Origin: Dysidea avara
Lineage: Eukaryota; Porifera; Demospongiae; Dictyoceratida; Dysideidae
DNA length: 64,000 bases
NCBI RefSeq assembly: GCF_963678975.1
Contig: NC_089281.1
Location: 29,662,559-29,726,558, forward strand
Direction: 5' to 3'
Below, one piece after another: positions 11,657-24,265 of the stretch. The notes under the pieces were generated by a model that was not told the DNA's origin, made no database searches, and was given only the letters and a program-made list of their open reading frames with translations. Made by a program: the position numbers and the translations under genes. Within the stretch, counting starts at the first letter, position 1. Every line of letters starts with the position of its first letter.

Positions 11657-11821
11657 CCCACTGGTTTCTATTATAATTTCTTCAAGTTTGATGAGCACTA
11701 TCCCAATTACAAAAGAAATGTTACTTGGCACGTTGGTGTCCTTTTCCTACCAATCAAAACCTTTATATTCCGTCTTGTTGCATGTGCTGCAACCTTGTCA
11801 GCATATGGCTGGAGTAGGGCA
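11657..11821 (+). CDS. Orphan internal exon with a membrane segment, 55 codons
   Basis: A good acceptor (TATTATTCTTTAG) precedes 165 bases that are open and in phase 0 at both ends, closed by the donor GTAAAG. The peptide contains PTGFYYNFFKFDEHYPNY, then WHVGVLFLPIKTFIFR and LVACAATLSAYGW. The FLPIK block with the following hydrophobic run faintly recalls the N-terminal membrane region of lysophospholipid acyltransferases (LLP[IV]R in LPCAT), but the match is too short to name it. No neighbour exon was found within 2 kb on either side. Confidence 0.35.
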
Positions 11822-12007
11822 GTAAAGTTACCATTTCAGACAAATTACTATAATATAGGAACAAGACTGGTTGTGAGAGTGTATGTGGTTCAGGTGTACT
11901 CTAGCAATTACCATCTTATAACCGGCCACTATGCTGACTTCCCAATGTAGGTGTTCTCTATAATAACTATATACCTTTATAGATGCTAAAACTCTCTTAC
12001 ATAAAAT

Positions 12008-12317
12008 CAATGGCGGATCCAGGATGGGGCATTTGGGGCAAATGCCTCCCCCTTCAAGAAATTGCATACAAGATCGAGATACTCTAATAGAGCAGTCAAT
12101 TACTCTAATAAAGCAGTCACAATGTTCATGAGGCAGTGCAGCTTACTTATGAAGCTATAAATAGGATTTTATTTTACATAACATACGTGATATAATATAT
12201 TTGGTGAAGGATAACTAGCTATTATTGTTGTGACCTTTTTTTTTTTTTTTTTTTTTGCTCTTCAACTTTTTTCAGCAAGGTGCCCCCCCATCTTTCCAGA
12301 CTCTGGATCTGCCCCTG
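12008..12317. mobile_element. CAGGGGCGGATC-family element with 5-bp target duplication
   Basis: The left end CAATGGCGGATCCAGG and right end CTGGATCTGCCCCTG are inverted copies. AAAAT abuts both ends (12,003-12,007 and 12,318-12,322). The interior carries the paired CTCTAATAGAG motif at 12,081 and 12,102 and a T run of 22. Non-autonomous; the terminal sequence and 5-bp duplication suggest the hAT5 group, though superfamily is inferred. Confidence 0.7.
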
Positions 12318-13572
12318 AAAATTGTTATTATTGTACATAAGATTAGATCTACTTTATTGAAATTATTTATACTAGCATTGATACAGGTACCTAGCTAACT
12401 TATCATATCTGCAAAAATTAAAAACCAACTAATGTAATGGAAATTATAATGCAATGCTGTTCATACCTGTTGAAAATCATGTATGTGAACACATAAATCC
12501 ATGTATAAAGCTAAAGGAATTGCATGTGCACATAGTATTTTACATACCATTGAGTACTAGCTGTTACCAACCAACAATTTTAGTTAGTAACATAACAAGA
12601 AAACACTAAGCATTTAGTTGTATTTTATAATAAATCATGGTATAAAGATTTAGTAATTACTTAAATTGGTATGGGTAAGCTACATTATTCTATGCCACAA
12701 TTGCATACTCATTGCAAGTGTGCACTGTAATTATTACATAGTGTGTGAATATGGTACAGCTATTATTTACCCAGTGGAGAGAACTTTGACATTAAAGAAG
12801 CTTAACATTGTCCAATTATGTGTATGGCTTTAACCCTAGTTAGCCACACCCTTTCAGTATAATACACTTAAAGTTAAGCATGCACATACTGAAAAGTTTG
12901 GTAAGATATTGCATGCATGCACATGCTACATGGTGGACATTGGTGTTGCCAGTGACATTTAGGTGTAGTGAAAGCACAAATATAAAATGTGATGTTGAAA
13001 AAGGTGCATGTAAAATGAGAGGAAAAGATGACACCCTCAGTGAAAGAACACAAAGCAGAAAAACAACCAGTAACTTGCTCAGTTCTGAAATGTAGGGCAA
13101 GCACCAAACACAACCACATTTTATTGTTTTTGTACCTACAATATTTTTTTGTTTTGCACACCACGCACTGAAGTTAGCTAGGTGATAGAAAGTCATTGGT
13201 ACCTGTGCATGCCCTGCATTTCCTATAGTTAGATTATTTCAGTATACTTGTAAGCTTTAACGCTTTTATTAAAGCATATCTATAGCAGCAGTATTGAAAT
13301 GATGTCAGGCTGTAGCACTAAATCCAAGTGCTACCATACAACTTTCTATAGCACTATCCATTTGTTCTATTGTAAATTAGTGTATCTTTTGAGTGGAAAT
13401 GTAAACATGCACTTAGTGAAAATGTTAACATAGCTATATACAGTGTGAGAGTAAAGGTTACATATGTAGTGACATGATAATGTTGTACCAAAAAGGTTTA
13501 GAATAAGAGAAACAAGGAATGCAAAAAATGCCAAAAATATGTTATAACCAAAGATTCCCAAAGTAAAGTAAT
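12318..13572. other. Gene-free interval
   Basis: Overlapping frames on both strands at 12,840-13,196 have no splice sites that join into a sensible protein, and neither strand resembles a known family. Otherwise AT-rich. Confidence 0.35.
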
Positions 13573-13641
13573 GCAATCCAGGCAGGGCTCAAACTCATCA
13601 CCTTACCATAATTGTAAACACTGAGCTATACAACTCTTGTG
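13573..13641 (-). mobile_element. tRNA-like SINE head
   Basis: On the minus strand TATAGCTCAGTGTTTAC fits a pol III A box and GAGTTTGAGCCCTGCCTGG fits a B box, about 30 bases apart. The acceptor stem is not paired, so this is not a functional tRNA. A tRNA-derived SINE remnant is the likely reading. Confidence 0.4.
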
Positions 13642-14334
13642 TTTAGATGGTGAGTAAACATAATTATAAAGTCATGCATAAGATGACTGTTTTAATAGGT
13701 TTTCACCATGTGGTTTACACAAAAATTCTAGCAGCACTCTTGCATTCAACGTGCTGTAAATGACAAACAGCAGCAGTTAGAAGCAGTTTAACAAGCTTGG
13801 TGAAGTTAAATGACGAGCGCTTCATGAAGTACATTCAATACATGCAGTGGTTAAGCACTAGAAACATTATTTCTAACAAATGGCTCCGTCAGGACCTAGA
13901 CAAGAAGCCAAACTAGCAGTCTGTTTATACAAAATGTTAACAACTAGTTTGACAGTCCTGATTTTTGGTTCAGGAAAATATCGCCATTAGTCAGCAAAAC
14001 TATGCATGCACTTACAAGTGTGCCAGTTGCTAAGTGTGTTGTACTTTTGTTATCTTGTACTGTTACATGTGTTTTCTTGTACCTTGTACCTGTCCAGTCA
14101 GCAAGCTATGATTCTCCCAACAATTTAAGCCTGTTACCAGCTGATACACAACACAACACCAAGCCCACCTTAATTACGTAATAAAATTAAATTTTTGTTT
14201 GACAGTTGCTCAGTATCCCATAACCTTAAGGACTGAATATCTGCAAGTACATCTGCAGGTGTAGGCACTTCCTTACTTTATATTTGTACATACATATGAT
14301 TCCTAATGTTTTTTTTGTTTTTGTAATTGTTTGC

Positions 14335-14655
14335 TTAGTAACATTGTTATAACTGATGAATCTAAGCATACAGCATCAAAAGAAAGTGGACTGTTAGACA
14401 AAATTTTGTCTAACACGTATGTCCCAAATATCAATTAATAAACAGCGAATTTGGCATTTTGTTTTGTATACCGTCTAGCAGTGAAAAAAATCGATCCCAT
14501 GATCTTATATATATATACATTATTGAGTTACGTTGGTCTGAATGCATCAGCCACACAGTTATTGAGTTGTTCAGCAAAAATTCCAATAAATAATTTTTAA
14601 AAATATTTTTAAAGCTACTTGTTTTACAAGCTTTTGTCGCTTGGATTCCTTAATT
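14335..14655. repeat. Interspersed repeat, CAGTCAGT-associated family, copy 2
   Basis: Shares CATCAAAAGAAAG, TCTAGCAGTGAAAAAAATC, TTGAGTTACG, GTCTGAATGCATCAG and GCTTTTGTCGCTTGG blocks with 2,195-2,480. This copy lacks the tetranucleotide run. Confidence 0.5.
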
Positions 14656-14786
14656 CACTGTATGCTTATGCTATCCATAAGTGAACATCTTTGGTAAGCA
14701 TTATACTCTGCTTATTGATTCAGTGATATATGATATGCCAGTAATTTAAAGTTCCTTAGTTATTCAAAAATCTAAGTCACCACAGC

Positions 14787-14855
14787 TGAGCAATCTACAT
14801 GAGTGCGTACATAGGCTTGAGTCAAGCCTATGTACGCACTCATCTAGATTGCTCA
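14787..14855. repeat. Near-perfect 69-bp palindrome
   Basis: Two 34-base arms around a single central G, with one mismatch (CTACATG against CATCTAG). The core is CGTACATAGGCTTGA facing TCAAGCCTATGTACG. No loop, so it would extrude as a tight cruciform; no element ends seen. Confidence 0.85.
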
Positions 14856-14954
14856 CAAGCAACCAAACTGTATTGTGGTTACCTACTTAATAAACACAGT
14901 CTGCTTGGATTGACAATTTAATATATTTTGAGATGATACAAAGTGTATTGTAAT

Positions 14955-15044
14955 TTGCTTTATCTTCGTGCAAAAATTTTAATAATAAATTTTTTTGTTA
15001 TTTTCATGATTTACGTGAATGACTGCTCTATTAAAGTAATTCAA
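14955..15044. mobile_element. Truncated TACCGTAATT-type MITE abutting the minisatellite
   Basis: GCTTTATCTTCGTGCAAAAA, then TTTACGTGAATGACTGCTCT, match the left half of the complete element at 25,330-25,510. The sequence stops exactly where the CTGGAACC array begins, so the array interrupts or replaces its right half. Confidence 0.6.
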
Positions 15045-15972
15045 TCTGGAACCTCTGGAACCTCTGGAACCCTGGAACCTCTGGAACCCTGGAACCTCTG
15101 GAACCCTGGAACCTCTGGAACCCTGGTACCTCTGGAACCCTAGAACCTCTGGAACCCTGGAACCTCTGGAACCCTGGAACCTCTGGAACCTGTGGAACCC
15201 TGGAACCTGTGGAACCCTGGAACCACTGGAACCCTGGAACCTCTGGAACCTTTGGAACCTCTGGAACCCTGAAACCTCTGGAACCTCTGGAACCACTGGA
15301 ACCCTGGAACCTCTGGAACCTCTGGAACCTCTGGAACCCTGGTACCTCTGGAACCCTGGAACCTCTGGAACCCTGGAACCTCTGGAACCTGTGGAACCCT
15401 GGAACCTGTGGAACCCTGGAACCATTGGAACCCTGGAACCTCTGGAACCTCTGGAACCTCTGGAACCCTGAAACCTCTGGAACCTCTGGAACCACTGGAA
15501 CCTCTGGAACCCTGGAACCTCTGGAACCCTGGAACCTCTGGAACCCTGGTACCTCTGGAACCCTAGAACCTCTGGAACCCTGGAACCTCTGGAACCCTGG
15601 AACCTCTGGAACCACTGGAACCCTGGAACCTGTGGAACCCTGGAACCTCTGGAACCTTGGAACCTCTGGAACCTTGGAACCTCTGGAACCCTGGAACCTC
15701 TGGAACCCTGGAACCTCTGGAACCCTGGAACCTCTGGAATCCTGGAACCTCTGGAAGCCTGGAACCTCTGGAACCCTGGAACCTCTGGAATCCTGGAACC
15801 TCTGGAACCCTGGAACCTCTGGAACCCTGGAACCTCTGGAATCCTGGAACCTCTGGAACCTCTGGAACCCTGGAACCTCTGGAACCCTGGAACCTCTGGA
15901 ACCCTGGAACCTCTGGAACCCTGGAACCTCTGGAACCTCTGGAACCTCTAGAACCCTAGAACCTGTGGAACT
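15045..15972. repeat. Minisatellite of 9-bp unit (CTGGAACCT/CTGGAACCC), array 2
   Basis: About 100 copies, the reverse complement of array 1. Several long frames stay open on both strands, up to 289 codons at 15,209-16,078, simply because the unit is nine bases. The right flank (AACCTGTGGAACTCTACTAC and about 70 more bases) matches the inverted left flank of array 1 at roughly 85-90 percent by eye. Confidence 0.9.
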
Positions 15973-16189
15973 CTACTACATAATACACTTTATAGTAAAA
16001 TTATGTAGGCAGTTTAGCAACTTTGTAACTGTAAATGAGACCAATAATATTGTTAGCCAAGTGGATTACCTTATATAGACATAAGGTGTGCATCTACACA
16101 ACAGCATAGTTCTAATACTAACCAATGAAGTGGTGCAGCATAAGATGGTCACCAAGTGAAGTTTCACTGCAAGTAAGAAATTATAATAA

Positions 16190-16510
16190 TTATGGTGGTG
16201 AACCAATACCAATGCTAGTAAAGTCATCCAAAATCTTTTCACCACAAAGCTCACCACACAGTGACCAAAATTAATCTTGTTGTAGTTGTGCTAAAGTTTG
16301 TACTGTTCATACATCAGCAGAAAAAAAGAAAACTGACTGTATATTGTGTAATACTCATTGTAGTGAATGGTGGTGAACCAGTAGCATTTTATTCTACTGA
16401 TTGTAAAGTCATCTAAAATCTTTCCTCCACAAAGCTGGCTGTGCATGATTTATCTATAATTCACCCTAAGTTTGGCATCAGAAGAAATTTTTGACATAAA
16501 AAAAGTTAAC
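16190..16510. repeat. Diverged tandem duplication, about 180-bp unit
   Basis: TGGTGGTGAACCAATACCA to CACAAAGCTCACC at 16,193-16,256 recurs as TGGTGGTGAACCAGTAGCA to CACAAAGCTGGC at 16,370-16,440, with the following CATCAGCAGAAAAAAAG answered by GCATCAGAAGAAATTTTTG. Confidence 0.55.
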
Positions 16511-16694
16511 ATACATCAGCTGTGATTTTGTCCTCATGAAGCAAGTGGCCCGAGTGTTTAGATCAACACAAAAGTGCAAATTTGTCAACTTTTTCTTCTG
16601 TCTGTTGTACAGAATTATTTGGCAGTTTTTCTAAACAACATAGTTATAGATGATTCACCAGTCTGTTGTATGTTAACTCTTGGTTTCCCACCAG

Positions 16695-16947
16695 TAACTT
16701 CTACCATTACTATGGAAATTCTGATAAGGATGTATTACAGCAAGCCATCTATATATTTTCTAACATCTACGTCATGACAATATATAATCATCGAACAGAA
16801 ATGTTTTGCCCTGAAACTTTTGCTGCTGGTGTATATAGCTATCCAGCAAAATTCTATACTGAGGGCACCTATTGTAATAAAATCATACACAATGATTTAT
16901 CCCTTATTCTAACCAATGGCCATCCCATTGCTATCACTATTGGATAA
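16695..16947 (+). CDS. Possible terminal exon, unrecognised
   Basis: After a TTTCCCACCAG acceptor the frame is open to TAA at 16,945. The peptide includes NFYHYYGNSDKDVLQQ, MFCPETFAAGVYSYPAKF and LILTNGHPIAITIG and reads like protein. No upstream exon was found, and the family is unknown to me. A mobile-element gene relic is possible. Confidence 0.25.
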
Positions 16948-17109
16948 CTATATAAAGGAGTGTTGCTAAAACTTTTCTGATGATAGCTACAAGTACACTA
17001 GAGTTATGAGGTTATAAAGGAGTTTAATTGTTTGGTTAAAGGAATTTGTAATATTTGGGAAACCAAAAGATAAATACTATCACATTACTGAGGGAGCCGC
17101 TAAACTTGC

Positions 17110-17805
17110 ATATAGCAGGGAATTAGAATCTTGAAGCCCCGGTGAATGGAGTAAAAATCCCATGTTAACCTGATCCTCAAACACAACCGAACAAGTGCAT
17201 AAGGAGCTGCACATGCAGGTGGCCAGGATCTGGAATTTCTGCTGTGTTGCTTCATTTTATTTAATTGAAAATTTTATGATTGCAACAGTGGGGTGAAAAT
17301 TGGCCACATATAGCTATGTACAATTGTAGTACCAACACTTAGGTTTGATGTTGTTGTCTTTTTTGTATCAAGGGAGGATAAGGCATTGAAATTATTAACA
17401 CACTCATACATCAGTCCAGTCTTCCCCATGCAAGATTCTTATTCCCTGCTATATACAGGTTTTTTATATAGCCAACATACTCCAGTACATGTATATGGTA
17501 AATATATAACATGAATAGACTGGAAATAGCTACTGGACTGATATGTGAGTGTGTTAATATCAATGTCTTATCCTTCTACAAAACCCCAAAACCTAATGTA
17601 ATTGTATCATCTCAACCTATAGTTATGTCCATGGCCAATTTTCATCCCACTGTCATCATTGTAGGATTTTCAATAAAAATAATTTACACAGGTATGCATG
17701 GAATTCCAGATCCTCACTTGTATACAGCTGAGTTTGAGGATTAAGTCACTATGGGATTTTTTCTCCATTCAACAGGGCTCAATATTCTAATTCCCTACTA
17801 TATGG
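17110..17805. mobile_element. Imperfect fold-back element, about 0.7 kb
   Basis: CATATAGCAGGGAATTAGAA with GAATGGAGTAAAAATCCCAT on the left is answered by ATGGGATTTTTTCTCCATTC and TTCTAATTCCCTACTATATG on the right. Inner blocks also mirror, for example GTGGGGTGAAAATTGGCCA against TGGCCAATTTTCATCCCAC. Confidence 0.65.
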
Positions 17806-19589
17806 TTTCAGCCAACATATTCATAACATGTATTAATAGGCTTGACTGAAGCACTTGTGCTGCACTAAAAAGTACCGGTCACATTCTATAGTGAGCCATC
17901 CAGTAGATATACAAATTAACAATTTATGAATATATTCCAGTAATGTACAAGGACAGGGAAGGCTGCAAGTGCATGTGTCAATAATTTCAATACCTACCAC
18001 CAAACCTCAACAAAGTGTCATGTACAAAAATTCAAGTGATTTTTGGATCCAACAACAATCAGTCTTGTGACTACACACAAACATACACACACAATATTGT
18101 ATTGACCATTGACAGCAACACCATGCACTATAATAAAACTTATAGCATTACATGTTGAATACTGAAGGCTATAGTCATGTATATTATTGTGATGCTCCAA
18201 GAAAACAAATGAAAGTGCTGTGGCATTTTATAGCTTACTTTGAATTTTTTAGATGACACATATTGGTATTGTGTAGATTAGACAACTACCTAAGATGACT
18301 GGAGCACAACTGGCAGTAATGTCAGTGACATACACACTATAAAAGGCAACACATACCTTTATAACAGTTTTATGGAAATGACTTACAAGAGGAAACTTTC
18401 TCATATTAAATCAATTAGTATAGCCCATGCATATAGTTGAGTGGAAGAGTTTTTTACATGAATGACACACCATTGAACTTCCACTGTAGATAGGGCACTG
18501 AATGATTAAAAGGCTGAGTAGTACTTAGAAATGAAATGTCAGTTAGAAAGAACAAACTAAACTCATTGTATAAAGTCGTATAAATTTTCAAGAAGTATGA
18601 TTTTAAAGGTGAGAATTACTTCTTGCATGATGCATTACTCATTTTGCTCTGTTAAATAGTACAAATCAATACACACTGTAATTGCAATTCAAGGATGATA
18701 AATTTAAAGAGTCACATAAGTACACACACAACATGCATGCATCCCTCAAAAAGTATGCATACAGCTAAGAGTTCATAATATTTGTATACCATGCAAATAT
18801 TATGGCTCTTATTAATACAACCATGTTTGTACAAATTGTACTTTTGCAACACAGCAAAACTTGGGTAGTATAAGTTTGACTACTATGTACCGCAAGACAG
18901 TTTGGGCAGATTGGACTCAACAAGGCTGAGAGAACAAAAAATCATCAGTTGGCATGAGTTTTTTAGGAAACTAAGTTGAATGTATTAGTGTGCCATTAGT
19001 TTAAGCACTTGCATAAGAGACTCAGACTCCCTCAGAGGAATCCGCCAGAATAAATCTTAGCCTCTTAGGACCCTAAACTAATCTTGTTATCACGCTACAT
19101 AAATATAAAAGTATACTATACTCTATTATATATACTCTTGCTTTTATATATACTGTATGAATTCAGGAACTATTTCATGATGCATGCTGGAAAATAACTT
19201 CACAATTAACATGAGATGAAGAAAACTACAAAACTTTATCTGTTAAAAATTAGTGGCAAGCAAAAAAGATTATTTTATGAAATGTTGCAAATTGCACACA
19301 CAATTTATGAAACTTTCCAGATTTACAGCATTTAAATCTTGCTAAAACCTATCCTTTGAATCATGGTCCAGAGGTAGCTACATATTATCTATGTCCACCA
19401 TAGGGCTGAAATTCAATACAATTCCAGGTATTTATGTCATGGTATTGATGTATTTTGATATTGAATAGTTACGATAGTACTGTATATTAGGAATTATGGA
19501 TGTTGGCGCATTCTCACAAAGAAATATTGACCAGAAACCAGCCTCACAATGCACCTTCGCAGTGTTGGCGAAGTATAACCAAGTCTTCC
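17806..19589. other. Gene-free interval
   Basis: AT-rich, no credible exon and no element ends recognised on either strand. Confidence 0.4.
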
Positions 19590-19825
19590 ACAACATTTTG
19601 CTATGAAATTTTCTATTTAGTGGAATTTTCTGCTGACTGACTGACTGACTGACTGACTGACTGACTGACTGACTGACTGACTGACTGACTGACTGACTGA
19701 CTGACTGACTGACTGACTGACTGACTGACTGACTGACTGACTTACTAATGCCTTCAGACAAACATGACTCAATTAAGCTATGGGCTAGATTTTTCCACTG
19801 CTAGATGTTGTTTTAGCCTGACAGG
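19590..19825. repeat. CAGTCAGT-family repeat, copy 3, with (CTGA)n expansion
   Basis: Inverted relative to copies at 2.2 and 14.3 kb (GAAATTTTCTATTTAGTGG, then CTTCAGACAAACATGACTCA, then TTTTTCCACTGCTAGATG). Where copy 1 has about three CAGT units, this copy has an uninterrupted run of about 28 CTGA units at 19,632-19,744. Confidence 0.7.
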
Positions 19826-22039
19826 TCCCTTGTAGCATACCACAGTATGTGCAACACACACATCACGGACTCACTTTGTTCCAGTAATTTTCACCGACAA
19901 AGCTAAGTGTTGTATGGGGTAGTGAGATATGGCTTCCCTGTGGATGCGCTGAGCTAGCTGTCACGCTCCATATTTTTTGTATTAAATGACTGGATTGATT
20001 GCAGAGATTCCTCTCATACTGTTCTTGATTTGTAATGCTGTGTAATGGAGAAATAGCACAATGACCACTTGATATGCACAGGTCATCTTTGTGCAAATAC
20101 TAAAGGCCTTCTGAACTAAAGTGAAGGCACTTCCTTTGCCTATATTACTGCTTCTACAATATCAAAGAATCTACAGTCATATTAACACTCTTTTTAAGAG
20201 ATCACATATGATTTGTTTAAAATTTTTGAGTTTGTCAAAACACTGACCAGCTGCATCCATGAAACATAAGCATCATTAATAAGTTCAATACTGCCTGAAA
20301 AGTGTAAATTTCATTACAAAAAAGTCCTTACTGTTTTATTGGACCTATCTCTTTTTTGAACCACCATAGATCCTTTACACTCTATGTTTGAATCATGTAT
20401 TATATGACCCTATTTCCTCAAGGGGTGGTACTTATCTAGTCTAAGCACCCCAAGCCATATCAATAGCACCTCATGACCACCAACAAACATACAGGTGTGT
20501 ACAAGACCTGTGTTAGTGTCATGTATTATCACTTCACTATACTACTCAAGATGATTGCCTTGACTGATTAATCTCAGGTGCACCAGTGTGTATAGACAGG
20601 CTTTGGTCTTTTAACTAGTAGCTATATACACTATATATTTTTAAGCTATACAGTATGGTTACACAACCACAGATAAAGAAAAGCTAAAATGTACAGGAAC
20701 CTATTGAGGTTGTGATATTTTGGTGCCTTCTTTAACACCAGCAGCTACGTTTCCTACACCGATCGTTTAGGCTGGCATCTTCATGTGCTGTGGCCTGATC
20801 TTTGATTATATACTCCTCCTATACACAAGAAGTCAAGAAGACAATATAAGATTCTGCGTGTACATTCAGCTACAGTACGTAGCTAAGCATAGTTCAATAC
20901 ACACATGGTCAGTACAATGAATGTATAATTGGGGACATGTGACATTGTAATATCAGAGCTGGTAATAAATTATAGTAATTCCATTATCATTCATTTCAGA
21001 CATCTTATTTTTCTATATAAGTCAATTGACTGCTGATAAATATTACCACTTACTGCTTTTTTTCCTTAATAGTGTTTGTAATTGTCTACAGTGTAGCTAT
21101 AGATCAGGACAGGAATACTACAATATTTATTTAACACAAAAGAGCAAAGTTGTGATACAAACACCATGCACTTACCAAAAATAGCTCTCTCTCATAGGTA
21201 ATGATTTGCGGTATGCTTCAGTATAGCTGACTATCATGAGAAATATCTTGTAATTTTTGTCTGTAACACTGTATGTATATATGAGTATTATCCCAAGTTG
21301 TGCAATTGGCTTTTCTAATGTGTTTGCCACATTCATTCCTTTGATGTGGTATGCACTGATTTACCACACTGTAATTATTTTAGTAATGTTGCAAAAAAGT
21401 AAACAAACAATTGTAAGGAAAATCTGTATAAAAAGTTAGGAATTTTACACTTGAGTAGGGATAGTTTCTCATAAACTCATAAAGCAAAAGTTTGGCTACA
21501 CATGTCTCCAGGATGGCCGGAGCAATTTTAATCAACTTCAGTGTGTAGCCTGCCCTATAGCTACCTGGCAAGCAGCTCCATAGAAGGGACCATGGAACTC
21601 ATGCATGAGGGAAATTGCATTTCTCTCTTCTTGTTAACATACACATGGTGTGGCATGCCAGCATACTTGGCCATGCAGTAGCCAGAATTTTTCAAGGAAG
21701 GATTCCAAAAGCAACACATAAGTTAGGTGTCTGGGGCCCCCTAGGACACACAGTTAGTGGGACTACACATAAAAAATATTGCCTGTTCATAGTGAAAAGA
21801 TTGCCACAATCGAAGCCTGTTTCAGTCATGTATTATGATCAACTAATTAAATCCCTGTAATATATTCAAATCTCTATTCCAACTGTCAAGTGTTATAACT
21901 CCAACACCATTCACCTAAATAAAACTTTAGTAGTCCACTCCTTTGATGCTATTCAAAGAATGTAAAAAATGGCAGTTTTTGCTCAACCAGCTGCAGTCAC
22001 ACAAAGATTACAAACAAATTCCACATTGATATAATACCA
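19826..22039. other. Gene-free interval
   Basis: A minus-strand frame at 19,863-20,096 (includes SGHCAISPLHSITNQEQYER) ends with GTGAGT and could be an exon, but nothing joins to it. The remainder is AT-rich without recognisable elements. Confidence 0.3.
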
Positions 22040-22275
22040 TATAGCAGGACATTAGAATAACCTACCTCATCATGTATAGTTAACGTACCCTTGTTGAATG
22101 ACTTTAAAAATTTACTTGGCTGTAGATGGTCTACTATTATGTATGATTTTACTAATAAGTTAATTCTTGTTGTATAATCTGTACAGATTTATATTGTAAT
22201 TATTAATAGGTAATGATTTTTGTAAAGATCAGGCTTTACAGGCTCATTGAGCCTCCTTACCTGTACATCTAATAC
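22040..22275 (+). mobile_element. LINE 3' relic
   Basis: AATAACCTACCTCATCATGTA translates as NNLPHHV, the usual W-N-x-L-P motif at the end of CR1/Jockey-type reverse transcriptase proteins. It is followed by stops and by CAGGCTTTACAGGCTC, a small GC hairpin near the 3' end, and (ATACTA)n-like text. Confidence 0.45.
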
Positions 22276-22438
22276 TAATACGAATACTAGTTAACACCTT
22301 CATGAAAGAATCAGTCACAGAGAGGGTATATAAGTACATATGGCCATTAAATTAACTGCTATACACACAGTAGGCTTGAGCTTAACTGTAAAAAAATGTA
22401 AGCCCTATGTTAGAAGCATCACACAGTCAATGTTCAAG

Positions 22439-24234
22439 TCACAATGAAATCTTCTTAGTATGTTCTCCTCCACCTTCTACTACACTGCCACCAGCAAGGG
22501 CTAGTCGCTGCTTCAGTGAGAGATCTTCATCTGCTTCTAGTTGGTCCTGTGGGCAAACGTTTATTGTTCTTACATGCACATTCCTTTAAAGCAAAACATA
22601 AAAATAAGATGTCATTTCAGCCTTATACTGCACCTGAAATTGCCAATGCAAGCATTAAAATTATAACAGCCTGTATTAATGCTAGAGGGTATCCTAATAC
22701 CCACTGTACTTTATATACTAAAAGATACAACTTAGTGGTACCTATTTAATAAGACCACCTCTTATAGTGGCCACCTCAAATAGTCCTATAAGTGGCATTA
22801 ATTTTAACAACGTTTCACTACCTTAACCAGCTTAACTTCCAAACTGGCAAGTTAAGTTGGTTAAGATAGTGAACGGTAGGTAGGTACGTAGGTAGGTAGT
22901 GAAATAAGTATGTTAAGGTAGTGAAATACATTAATAAGGTAGTGAAATGAGTCTACAATATATACTACGTATAATTATGTCAAGCACAATATTATTGGTT
23001 GCAACATGTTTATCACACATTTCACTTACTTTGGCAACATTAGCTGCCACATTTAAAGCAGGATTGCCCACAGTATCAGCCACAACAGAGATCATGTCAT
23101 CTCCAGCCATCTTCATCCTATCCTTCATCGACACATTAGGATCAGCATCTATCTGATTCTCTGCTACATCAGCTGCTGTAGATATAGCACCATCAAGATA
23201 CTTGTCCCCAGTGCTTGGAATATGCCCTTTCCCATGTTTTACTGCAGTTTTAGTTGTACTCCGAAAAGCTTTTGAGACTACACTCTCTTGCTTTCCTTCG
23301 ATATCATTTTCCCAATCTTCAGTTGGATTACCAACCTACAAGAAGATGGCCAGCAATAATACAATTTGGCCATAAAAGCAATTAAAATAATACTAAACAG
23401 AAGTAACAGATCTAGAACTTCCTAGTTGTGAACCTCTGTTCCAGTTGGTATAAACTAACCTTTACAATACATTGCTGAATTAATTCCATCCATTCCCTAA
23501 AAAAAAAATCTGACATGACTTAATTTATAATACACTATAGTGCAGCACATTCTATAAGTGTACTATATAGTACCCTTCAAGAAAACTATACTAGAGATAA
23601 AATGGTGGAACAATATACATGCTTGGCAATAGACCAGTTAGCAATTACAATACAGTGAATTCCATGGTCATAAATTTCTGAGCAATGCAAGTGTCATACA
23701 CCGACTCACTTTATATCCTTGTCATCGGAGCCATAGAAGTACCATGTTCTCTTAGGCAATGCCACTCCAAAACAAAATTTAGCATCTCCAGGCCACTTTT
23801 TTGTTGCGCACTGTTCCTTTTCTCTCACTCCACGTCCCTCTGTCAAGTCTATTATCTTCTTAGGCTTGCTATTATCCTTTTTGACAGAGTAACTAAGTGA
23901 GTTCTCTCTTAGAATAAAGTATCTCTTCTTCCAGGTTACATGATATACACCTCCTGTTAACACAATTACACCATATGAATGTGTTGCTCATTATTTTAGC
24001 TAGCTAGTAGCAATGCAGTAGTAGCAATGCAGTAGACTTTTACAGTAGATGATCAAGAATTGTGTATTTGGCCAGGTATTAAAAGTTGATTCACAGCTTA
24101 TTGTCAGAGTTTTCACAAAAGCATGAGTGCAGGTGGTCATTTTCCATTATAGAAATTGAAATATGCTATACTTTAGAAATCATTGCTGAGCTACATACAG
24201 TGGCAGATCCAAGAGGGGCACAAGGGGCACGTCC

Positions 24235-24265
<31 letters not shown>

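Noticed and set aside
13573-13641. Functional tRNA gene on the minus strand
   Set aside because: A and B boxes are recognisable but the acceptor and anticodon stems do not pair; treated as a SINE head.
15209-16078. 289-codon open frame repeating WNLWNPGTSG and EPLEP
   Set aside because: It exists only because the minisatellite unit is nine bases. Other frames on both strands are open too, and there is no splice or promoter support.
19432-19761. 109-codon minus frame with SVSQ repeats
   Set aside because: Translation of the (CTGA)n microsatellite.
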